The notes under the pieces: model-generated
What the model was told of the DNA's origin: nothing
What the model saw: only the letters and a program-made list of their open reading frames with translations
Database searches by the model: none
NCBI GenBank assembly: GCA_023441905.1
Contig: JAEZNC010000054.1
Location: 1-11,682 of the forward strand
Direction: 5' to 3'
From: Bacillota bacterium
Lineage (GTDB): Bacteria > Bacillota > Clostridia > Christensenellales > SZUA-584
DNA length: 11,682 nt
Translations under genes and position numbers: made by a program
Shown here: positions 6,241-11,682 of the stretch, piece by piece
How positions within the stretch are numbered: the first letter of the stretch is position 1
How the letters are laid out: every line of letters begins with the position of its first letter

Positions 6241-6509
6241 ACATAAGAGAAGTGTGACGGCGAAACAGAGGTTATAAAGCAATCCCGAATTTTACAGGAT
6301 ACAGATTTTCTCAGCCTGTTCCTTTATGTGTGCAGCCCTGCCAGATATACACTTGCGTGCGCGTAAAAAACCGCTCCTGCGCGATATTTTCTGCGGTTGA
6401 TCGCCGATAATTCTATGAATATTCAAGTCAGTGAACGCTGCCGTTCTTAAAAGTATAATAGCAAAAATCCAAATCTCGCTCTTGTCTTAAAAATTTATAC
6501 TTTATTTCA
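6241..6509 (+). other. Intergenic region, no gene seen
   Basis: I see no open frame with a ribosome binding site and no clean terminator after cwlD. The only stem noted is AACCGC (6369-6374) with GCGGTT (6393-6398) around an 18-nt loop, with no T-tract. A TATAAT at 6454-6459 has no good -35 partner. The stretch becomes AT-rich toward the ctsR promoter. Confidence 0.4.
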
Positions 6510-6537
6510 TTGCTTTTTTTTAAAATGAGTGTATAAT
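6510..6537 (+). promoter_or_regulatory. Sigma-A promoter of the ctsR-clpC operon
   Basis: TTGCTT (6510-6515) and a perfect TATAAT (6532-6537) are 16 bp apart. The predicted start, about 6544, falls just before the CtsR operator, so bound repressor would block initiation or promoter escape. Confidence 0.8.
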
Positions 6538-6546
6538 GGCATTAAA

Positions 6547-6563
6547 GGTCAAAGATAGTCAAA
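6547..6563 (+). promoter_or_regulatory. CtsR operator
   Basis: GGTCAAA (6547-6553), GAT, AGTCAAA (6557-6563) is an exact fit to the known CtsR heptad direct repeat (A/G)GTCAAA-NAN-(A/G)GTCAAA. It lies just downstream of the promoter and immediately upstream of the ctsR ribosome binding site. It indicates autoregulated repression of the whole operon, relieved by heat or protein stress. Confidence 0.95.
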
Positions 6564-6580
6564 AGAGGAGATGAAACGCC

Positions 6581-7048
6581 ATGTCGATTCTAAGCGATAC
6601 AATCGAACAATTCATCAAGGAATTGATGAGCGAGTATGAAGGAAAAATAGAGCTGCAAAGGAATGAACTCGCGCAGCACTTCAATTGCGCACCGTCGCAG
6701 ATCAATTATGTGCTGGCCACGCGTTTTACGCCCGACAAGGGATATATTATTGAAAGCCGCCGAGGCGGCGGTGGATACATCCGCCTGCTGCGCCTCAGTA
6801 TCGATGAATCTGATCATCTGTTTACGCTCGTGACCACGCGGATCGGAGAGAGCATATCCGAGCGCGACGCGCATGATGTGATCTCTCGTCTGGTGGAAAG
6901 CAAGGCGGTCAGCAAGCGCGAAGGGGCGCTGATGATTGCGGCTGTGTCAGATAAGTCGCTCAGCATACCGGCCATGCTTAAAGATCACGTGAGAGCCAGC
7001 ATTTTAAAGCAGCTTGTGCTTGTTTTGCTGAGAGAGGAGGAAAAGTGA
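6581..7048 (+). CDS. ctsR: Transcriptional repressor CtsR
   Basis: CtsR is the dimeric heat-shock repressor of clp genes in Firmicutes. It is inactivated by heat and by arginine phosphorylation by McsB, and degraded by ClpCP. The 155-aa length is standard. The N-terminal winged helix contains LQRNELAQHFNCAPSQINYV (25-44) as the helix-turn-helix and the glycine-rich wing ESRRGGGGYIRL (58-69), whose Arg contacts DNA. The C-terminal half (about 75-153) is the helical dimerisation domain. The ATG has GAGGAG (6565-6570) 10 nt upstream. A nearer ATG at 6571 is out of frame. It is the first gene of its operon and has the family operator in front, so identity and autoregulation agree. Confidence 0.98.
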   Translation: MSILSDTIEQFIKELMSEYEGKIELQRNELAQHFNCAPSQINYVLATRFTPDKGYIIESRRGGGGYIRLLRLSIDESDHLFTLVTTRIGESISERDAHDVISRLVESKAVSKREGALMIAAVSDKSLSIPAMLKDHVRASILKQLVLVLLREEEK

Positions 7049-7548
7049 TGCTATGCGACAATTGCCTGAAAAATAACGCGACCGTTCATATGACGACGTT
7101 TGTTAACGGGCAGGTCAAAACGGTCCATCTTTGCCCCCAGTGTGCATCCAAGAAAAAATCGGCGGTGGTCATACCGTGGTTTTCGTTCAACGACTTTATG
7201 AGCACCTTTTATGAGGAGGCGGAGGAACAGAATCAGCGGTGTGACGTTTGCGGCACCACACTCGAAAGCTTTAAAAAAGACGGGAAGCTTGGTTGTGTCA
7301 ATTGCTTTAAGGTGTTTGAAGAGAACATCAGCCCGGCCATTAAGAGCATTCATATGAGCCTTACGCACACGGGCAAGCGCCCGGGCGAACGCGTGGAGGT
7401 GTATCCGGGTATAGAGAAGGAAGATGATGAAAGACTGACCCGCAAAGAACAGCTTAAAGCCGAGCTCAAGGAAGCGGTGTCAGCTGAAAATTTTGAGGAG
7501 GCAGCGCGGCTTCGTGACGAAATTGCGCTGCTTGATAAGGAGGGATGA
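7048..7548 (+). CDS. mcsA: McsA, activator of the arginine kinase McsB
   Basis: McsA binds zinc, activates McsB and links it to ClpC-dependent quality control. The 166-aa protein has four CxxC pairs at Cys3/6, 29/32, 65/68 and 83/86, enough for two treble-clef-type zinc sites. A UvrB/C-type (UVR) motif is at about 132-166 (LKEAVSAENFEEAARLRDEI). The ATG at 7048 overlaps the ctsR stop by one base (TGATG), with AGGAGG (7035-7040) 7 nt upstream. The GTG at 7045 is a less likely start. The residues between the second and third CxxC pairs are aromatic-rich (PWFSFNDFMSTFY). Its position between ctsR and mcsB matches the standard operon. Confidence 0.97.
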   Translation: MLCDNCLKNNATVHMTTFVNGQVKTVHLCPQCASKKKSAVVIPWFSFNDFMSTFYEEAEEQNQRCDVCGTTLESFKKDGKLGCVNCFKVFEENISPAIKSIHMSLTHTGKRPGERVEVYPGIEKEDDERLTRKEQLKAELKEAVSAENFEEAARLRDEIALLDKEG

Positions 7549-7550
7549 GC

Positions 7551-8558
7551 ATGAAGTGGCTTGAAGATGACGCGCCGGAAAACGACGTGGTGGTTTCCAC
7601 ACGCATCCGGATGGCCAGAAACTTGGCGGATGTGCCGTTTCCCTCGCGCATTGTGAACCCTGATGATATCGAGAAGGTGCACTCTCTTGCAAAGCAATCG
7701 CTGCTTGTCTCGCCCGAATTTTGCTACGCGCGGCTCAGCGATATGACTGAGATTGAGAAACGCGCGCTGGTGGAAGAGCACGTGATCAGCGCCGATTTGT
7801 CCCGAAGCCGATTCGGCGGGCTCATCACAAGCAGCGACCAGAGCATCAGCGTGATGATACTCGAAGAAGATCATTACCGGCTGCAAAGCTTAAGCTCCGG
7901 GCTTGCGCTATACGAAGCCTTCGACGCGGCAGACCGCCTTGACAACATGCTGTCCCAAGGTGTGAAATACGCCTTCGATGATAAACTCGGATTTTTAACG
8001 AGCTGTCCCACAAATTTGGGGACGGGCCTGCGTGCCTCTCTGATGCTGCATCTGCCCGCGCTGACGATGGCCAAGGCGCTGCCGCGTATCACCACGATGA
8101 TCAGCAAGGTGGGCATGACGGTGCGCGGCGCATTCGGAGAGGGCAGCGCGGCTTCGGGCGCGTTTTACCAGATATCCAATCAGGTAACGCTCGGCGTATC
8201 CGAAAAGGAGATACTCTCAAGGTTGCTGCTGATGGCGAACAAGGTGATCAATTTCGAACGCAGCACACGCAAGGAGCTTTACACCAGCTTGGGGATTGCG
8301 CTTGAAGACCGCATCTGGCGCGCGGTGGGCATACTCAAATACGCAAAGCGCCTCGGAGACGCAGAAGCACAGAAGCTTGTTTCCGATGTGGCGTTCGGTG
8401 TATCGCTCGGTATTGTGCCGGAGCTCACGAGCAGCCAGCTTTACAAGGTGATGATGAACACGCGTCCGGCTATTATCGCTCATCGGTACGGACATATGAA
8501 CCCCGTCGACAGGGATGCAGAACGCGCGGAGATGATCAAGCAGATTTTTGCTTCTTAG
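7551..8558 (+). CDS. mcsB: Protein-arginine kinase McsB
   Basis: McsB transfers phosphate from ATP to arginine side chains, marking CtsR and damaged proteins for ClpCP. It belongs to the phosphagen kinase fold family. Visible elements are the nucleotide-binding STRIRMARN (16-24), the acidic EEHVIS region, and EDHYRLQSL. The catalytic-Cys loop LTSCPTNLGTG has Cys152, and FGEGS has Glu197. A C-terminal RDAERA (321-326) matches the RDxxRA phospho-arginine-binding motif known from McsB. At 335 aa it is somewhat shorter than the B. subtilis protein (363). I chose ATG 7551 because AAGGAGGG (7537-7544) is 6 nt upstream; ATG 7545 abuts that site with no spacing. It is translationally coupled to mcsA. 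Confidence 0.97.
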   Translation: MKWLEDDAPENDVVVSTRIRMARNLADVPFPSRIVNPDDIEKVHSLAKQSLLVSPEFCYARLSDMTEIEKRALVEEHVISADLSRSRFGGLITSSDQSISVMILEEDHYRLQSLSSGLALYEAFDAADRLDNMLSQGVKYAFDDKLGFLTSCPTNLGTGLRASLMLHLPALTMAKALPRITTMISKVGMTVRGAFGEGSAASGAFYQISNQVTLGVSEKEILSRLLLMANKVINFERSTRKELYTSLGIALEDRIWRAVGILKYAKRLGDAEAQKLVSDVAFGVSLGIVPELTSSQLYKVMMNTRPAIIAHRYGHMNPVDRDAERAEMIKQIFAS

Positions 8559-8576
8559 AAGGGAGATGAATGACAG

Positions 8577-11066
8577 ATGGATTTTTTTGCAAAGTTTACG
8601 GAAGGCGCGAAGAACGCGCTCAAACATGCCGAAAAAAAGGCGCGGGAGCTGGGCCATAATTATGTGGGCACCGAGCATCTGCTGCTGGGTTTGATATGTG
8701 AAAAGGAAGGCGCAGCAGCCAATTTATTAAATCTCTCGGGTGTCACCGAGGAGTCGGTGATGCAGAATGTGCTTGCGCTGATTGGGCAGGGCGATTTTGT
8801 GTTTACCCAAGGGTTTGGCTACACACCGCGCTCCAAAAAGATACTTGAGCTCAGTGTCACGCTGTCACGGCAACTGGGGCAAAGCTATGTGGGCACAGAG
8901 CATATATTGATGGCGCTGATCCGCGAAAAGGAAGGCGTTGCCTTTAAAATAATGAGCGATCTCGGCGCGGATTTCGGCGAGCTCGAAAACGGCATTTACA
9001 ACGTAACGGGCGAGAACACAGAGCCGGGCGAGGCCAATACGAAAAAGGACCAGAAAACACCCAAGCTCGATAAATTCGGCCGCGACTTAACCAAAGCCGC
9101 CAAGGACGGCGAGCTGGACCCCGTGATCGGGCGCGCGCAGGAGATTGAACGCATCACGCAGATACTCTCGCGGCGCACAAAAAATAACCCTGTGCTGATC
9201 GGTGAGCCGGGCGTTGGCAAATCGGCCATTGCCGAGGGGCTCGCGCAGCGCATCGCGGAAGGCAACGTGCCGGAGCTGCTGCGCAGCAAGCGCGTCGTCT
9301 CTCTTGACCTTGCGGGCATGATTGCGGGCACAAAATACCGCGGCGAGTTTGAAGATCGTCTCAAGGATGTGCTCAAAGATCTTCAAACGTCGGGCAGCGT
9401 GATTCTTTTCATCGACGAAATCCATACCATTGTGGGAGCGGGCGCGGCGGAAGGCGCGATGGACGCGGCCAGTATTTTAAAGCCGGCGCTTGCGCGCGGT
9501 GAGATACAGGTGGTGGGCGCAACGACATACGACGAATACAGAAAACATATAGAAAAGGACGCGGCGCTCGAACGGCGTTTCCAGCCGGTCACCGTGGGCG
9601 AGCCCACGCGCGAGGAAGCCATCGAGATATTAAAGGGCCTGCGCGACCGGTATGAAGCGCATCACCGCGTGAAGATCACGGACGACGCGCTCAAAGCGGC
9701 TGTGGAGCTCTCCAGCCGGTATCTGATGGATCGTTTCCTTCCGGACAAGGCGATAGACCTTATGGACGAAGCGGCCTCGAAAGTGCGCCTGAGCCTGTAT
9801 ACGGCACCGCCGGATTTAAAGGAGCTTGAAGAAAAGCAGGAAGAACTGCGCAAGGAAAAGGATCAGGCGATTACGCATCAGAACTTTGAAAAAGCGGCCG
9901 AGATGCGCGATGAGGAGAAGAAAATCGAAAAGCAGATCGCGGAAATGAAAAGCATATGGGAGAAGGACACGAGCCGCCGCGAGGGCGAGGTCACCGAGAA
10001 AGAGATTGCCGAGATCGTGTCGAACTGGACGCATATCCCCGTGTTAAAGCTCACCGAAGACGAAGCCAACCGGCTGCTGAATATGGAAGCGACGCTGCAT
10101 AACCGCGTGATCGGACAGGACGAAGCGTGCGTGGCGGTTGCAAAGTCGATACGACGTTCGCGCGCAGGCCTCAAAGACCCCAAACGCCCCGTTGGTTCGT
10201 TCATATTCTTAGGGCCCACGGGTGTCGGCAAAACTGAACTGTCACGCGCATTGGCAGAAGCGCTATTCGGCGACGAAAACGCGCTGATACGGCTTGATAT
10301 GTCGGAGTACATGGAGAAGCACGCGGTCTCCAAGCTCATCGGGTCACCGCCGGGTTATGTCGGCTTTGATGAAGGCGGTCAGTTGACGGAGAAAATAAGA
10401 CGGCATCCGTATTCGGTGCTGCTGCTTGACGAAATTGAAAAAGCACATCCCGATGTGTTTAACATCATGCTTCAGATACTTGAAGACGGGCGTCTGACCG
10501 ATTCAAAAGGCCGCCTTGTGGATTTCAAAAACTGCGTGATCATCATGACATCAAACCTCGGCGCGACGAACATTGATGCGAAGCGTATCGGCTTTGCGGT
10601 AGAGAAGGGCGACAAGGGCTATGAGAGCATGAAGCAGGGCATCATGGAAGAGCTCAAAAAGGCGTTCCGCCCCGAGTTTATCAACAGGCTTGATGATATC
10701 ATCGTGTTCCACAAATTAAGCCCGGAGCACACGAAGCAGATTGTGAAGCTCATGCTGGGCAGTGTGATTAAGCGCCTCGAAGAACGCGAAATATATCTGA
10801 CCTATTCCGAGGACGCGGTGGAGCACCTTGCCAAGGAGGGGTTTGATGAGAACTACGGCGCGAGACCGCTGCGCCGCATGATTCAGCAGATTGTAGAGGA
10901 TGAGCTGTCTGAGGAGATATTAAAAGGCCACATCAGCATCAAGGACCATGTGGCCATGTATATGCAGGACGGCAAGCCCGCGTTTAGAAAGCAAGACTGC
11001 GCAGGGCAGAGCCAAACGGCGGCGGAAACAAACGCCGCATCGATTGAACAAGAAGAAAATGCTTAA
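8577..11066 (+). CDS. clpC: ATP-dependent Clp protease ATPase subunit ClpC
   Basis: ClpC is a hexameric AAA+ unfoldase that delivers phospho-arginine-tagged or adaptor-bound substrates to ClpP. The 829-aa product has the full class I layout. The N-domain (1-145) has two related repeats, each with a YVGTEH box. AAA-1 has Walker A GEPGVGKS (209-216), pore loop KYRG (253-256) and Walker B ILFIDE (276-281). The middle coiled coil (about 413-460) carries a UVR-like stretch, NFEKAAEMRDEEKKIEKQI. AAA-2 has Walker A GPTGVGKT (546-553), Walker B LLLDE (615-619) and the ClpP-docking tripeptide IGF (671-673). The C-terminus adds a low-complexity Gln/Ala/Glu tail of about 30 residues. GGGAG (8561-8565) is 11 nt upstream; nearer ATGs are out of frame. 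It is the last gene of the operon. The radA and disA genes that follow it in B. subtilis are absent. Confidence 0.99.
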   Translation: MDFFAKFTEGAKNALKHAEKKARELGHNYVGTEHLLLGLICEKEGAAANLLNLSGVTEESVMQNVLALIGQGDFVFTQGFGYTPRSKKILELSVTLSRQLGQSYVGTEHILMALIREKEGVAFKIMSDLGADFGELENGIYNVTGENTEPGEANTKKDQKTPKLDKFGRDLTKAAKDGELDPVIGRAQEIERITQILSRRTKNNPVLIGEPGVGKSAIAEGLAQRIAEGNVPELLRSKRVVSLDLAGMIAGTKYRGEFEDRLKDVLKDLQTSGSVILFIDEIHTIVGAGAAEGAMDAASILKPALARGEIQVVGATTYDEYRKHIEKDAALERRFQPVTVGEPTREEAIEILKGLRDRYEAHHRVKITDDALKAAVELSSRYLMDRFLPDKAIDLMDEAASKVRLSLYTAPPDLKELEEKQEELRKEKDQAITHQNFEKAAEMRDEEKKIEKQIAEMKSIWEKDTSRREGEVTEKEIAEIVSNWTHIPVLKLTEDEANRLLNMEATLHNRVIGQDEACVAVAKSIRRSRAGLKDPKRPVGSFIFLGPTGVGKTELSRALAEALFGDENALIRLDMSEYMEKHAVSKLIGSPPGYVGFDEGGQLTEKIRRHPYSVLLLDEIEKAHPDVFNIMLQILEDGRLTDSKGRLVDFKNCVIIMTSNLGATNIDAKRIGFAVEKGDKGYESMKQGIMEELKKAFRPEFINRLDDIIVFHKLSPEHTKQIVKLMLGSVIKRLEEREIYLTYSEDAVEHLAKEGFDENYGARPLRRMIQQIVEDELSEEILKGHISIKDHVAMYMQDGKPAFRKQDCAGQSQTAAETNAASIEQEENA

Positions 11067-11070
11067 TACG

Positions 11071-11100
11071 AAAGGAGCGGTTTGCCGCTCCTTTTGCTTT
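11071..11100 (+). terminator. Intrinsic terminator of the ctsR-clpC operon
   Basis: A perfect 10-bp stem, AAAGGAGCGG (11071-11080) with CCGCTCCTTT (11085-11094), has the loop TTTG and continues into TTGCTTT. It begins 4 nt after the clpC stop. Confidence 0.9.
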
Positions 11101-11195
11101 GCTGATAAGCTTAAAATCATTTTGGGTTGGCAAAGCAGCAGAGTCTATGCGTATGTGTCAATCGAACCCTTGCATTCCTCATTGCGGGAGGTAGA

Positions 11196-11222
11196 AGACA
11201 CTGGATTTTTAATTCGGTGTCT
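11196..11222. repeat. 12-bp hairpin of unknown function
   Basis: AGACACTGGATT (11196-11207) pairs with AATTCGGTGTCT (11211-11222) over 12 bp, two of them G-T when read as plus-strand RNA, around a TTT loop. No T-tract follows on either strand, so it is not a standard terminator. The two G-T pairs favour a plus-strand RNA structure over a protein-binding palindrome. The surrounding region, 11101-11349, has no convincing gene. Confidence 0.5.
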
Positions 11223-11349
11223 GACGTAGTCAACCTAAATAGCTAATTAAAAGATTAATGAGCAGAATATGTGCTTCTCGGCATGGCGGGATGGATTTTT
11301 TCATCAAGCTGAGCTTATCTTCAAGCAAAAGCTTTTCTTACGCATAAAG

Positions 11350-11393
11350 CCTTCCCCTTCGAGGGCAAGGTGGCGCGAAGCGCCGGATGAGGT
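11350..11393. repeat. Palindromic intergenic element, dispersed-repeat-like
   Basis: Two adjacent hairpins are seen. The first is 11350-11358 with 11362-11370 (9 positions, one mismatch). The second is GGCGC (11372-11376) with GCGCC (11380-11384) around GAA, followed by GGATGAGG. I recall very similar modules (CTTCCCC..., AAGGTGGC, hairpin, CGGATGAGG) scattered between genes in many Clostridia, but this is memory, not a search. Proteins predicted across it are typically spurious. Its mobility mechanism is unknown to me. Confidence 0.5.
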
Positions 11394-11483
11394 GTATGGT
11401 CAATCTCATTTTTTTTCGCAGTGTAATATGCTGCTACTCAAGGTAGACAGTACAAAAAACGAAGACAGACGGTCGTATAGGTC

Positions 11484-11512
11484 TTTGCAAAAAAAACGCT
11501 GGATGGTATGAT
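11484..11512 (+). promoter_or_regulatory. Candidate sigma-A promoter for the NiaR-like regulator
   Basis: TTTGCA (11484-11489) and TATGAT (11507-11512) are 17 bp apart, each an imperfect match. The predicted start is about 30 nt before the ATG. Two AGACAG copies (11445-11450 and 11463-11468) lie just upstream and might be regulatory, but I cannot match them to a known operator. Confidence 0.4.
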
Positions 11513-11550
11513 ATAGAAACAGTCTTGCTGCGAAAGGAGCGATTCAGCCA

Positions 11551-11682
11551 ATGACAGCCGAACTGCGCCGCAAGGAAATCGCGGATATATTACGAAGACG
11601 CCAGTCGCCCTTGAGCGCGGCCGACCTTGCCAAGAAGATGGGTGTGACACGCCAGACCGTTGTGGGTGATGTGGCTTTGCTG
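11551..11682 (+). CDS. Winged-helix transcriptional regulator, NiaR-like, N-terminal part
   Basis: Only the first 44 residues are inside the window; the frame is open to the edge. They form an HTH_11-type DNA-binding domain: RKEIADILRRRQSPLSAADL, then AKKMGVTRQTVVGDVALL with the recognition helix near 33-42. This layout, with R-K/R-x-I near the start and VTRQxVVxDVALL, resembles NiaR (YrxA), the niacin-responsive repressor of NAD synthesis and niacin transport genes, whose C-terminal 3H domain would lie beyond the edge. BirA-like and DeoR-type regulators share this HTH and cannot be excluded. AAAGGAG (11533-11539) is 11 nt before the ATG. It is transcribed separately from clpC, being downstream of that operon's terminator. 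Confidence 0.7.
   Translation, partial: MTAELRRKEIADILRRRQSPLSAADLAKKMGVTRQTVVGDVALL

Noticed and set aside
6454..6459. Second TATAAT upstream of ctsR.
   Set aside because: No acceptable -35 sequence at 16-18 bp, and the promoter at 6510-6537 fits the operator position much better.
11269..11511. 80-residue open frame before the NiaR-like gene.
   Set aside because: It runs across the palindromic repeat and promoter, has no good ribosome binding site, and its sequence (PSPSRARWREAPDEV) is what translated repeats of this type give.

Overview
The window looks like chromosomal DNA of an endospore-forming, low-to-mid-GC Firmicute of the class Clostridia. Three things point that way. It has an alpha/beta-type small acid-soluble spore protein (SASP), a CwlD cortex amidase and a SpoVB-like flippase. 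It has a complete CtsR-McsA-McsB-ClpC operon behind a canonical CtsR operator. Ribosome binding sites are strong AGGAGG-type throughout. It also carries a short palindromic intergenic element of a type I recall from clostridial genomes. No phage, IS, CRISPR, tRNA or rRNA gene was found.

Left part (1-2140) is AT-richer and loosely packed. It holds a small hypothetical protein with its own promoter, a SASP gene on the minus strand, and a divergent gene for a 67-residue Gly/Cys-rich protein. Next comes a 140-nt stretch with a long-range pairing that competes with an intrinsic terminator, then a GreA-like protein of unusual sequence. A 420-nt gap with a second intrinsic terminator separates these from the flippase.

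Middle part (2145-6240) is tightly packed on the plus strand: SpoVB-family flippase, DUF1461/TIGR01906 membrane protein, tRNA t6A synthesis protein TsaD (TTG start, overlapping the previous gene) and CwlD. CwlD is preceded by a sigma-E-like promoter, so a sporulation gene appears to be wired independently behind a housekeeping one.

Right part (6510-11100) is the protein quality-control operon ctsR-mcsA-mcsB-clpC, with overlapping or closely abutting genes, a sigma-A promoter whose start region is covered by a CtsR operator, and a strong terminator after clpC. CtsR represses the operon. McsB, activated by McsA, phosphorylates arginines on CtsR and on damaged proteins. ClpC recognises these and feeds them to ClpP, which is encoded elsewhere. 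After a 484-nt intergenic region with two hairpin elements, the window ends inside a winged-helix regulator resembling NiaR.

I do not see an obviously new multi-gene system. The observations most worth following are the structured region at 966-1108, the repeat-built Cys-rich protein, the divergent GreA-like protein, and the uncharacterised hairpins around 1920-2076 and 11196-11222.
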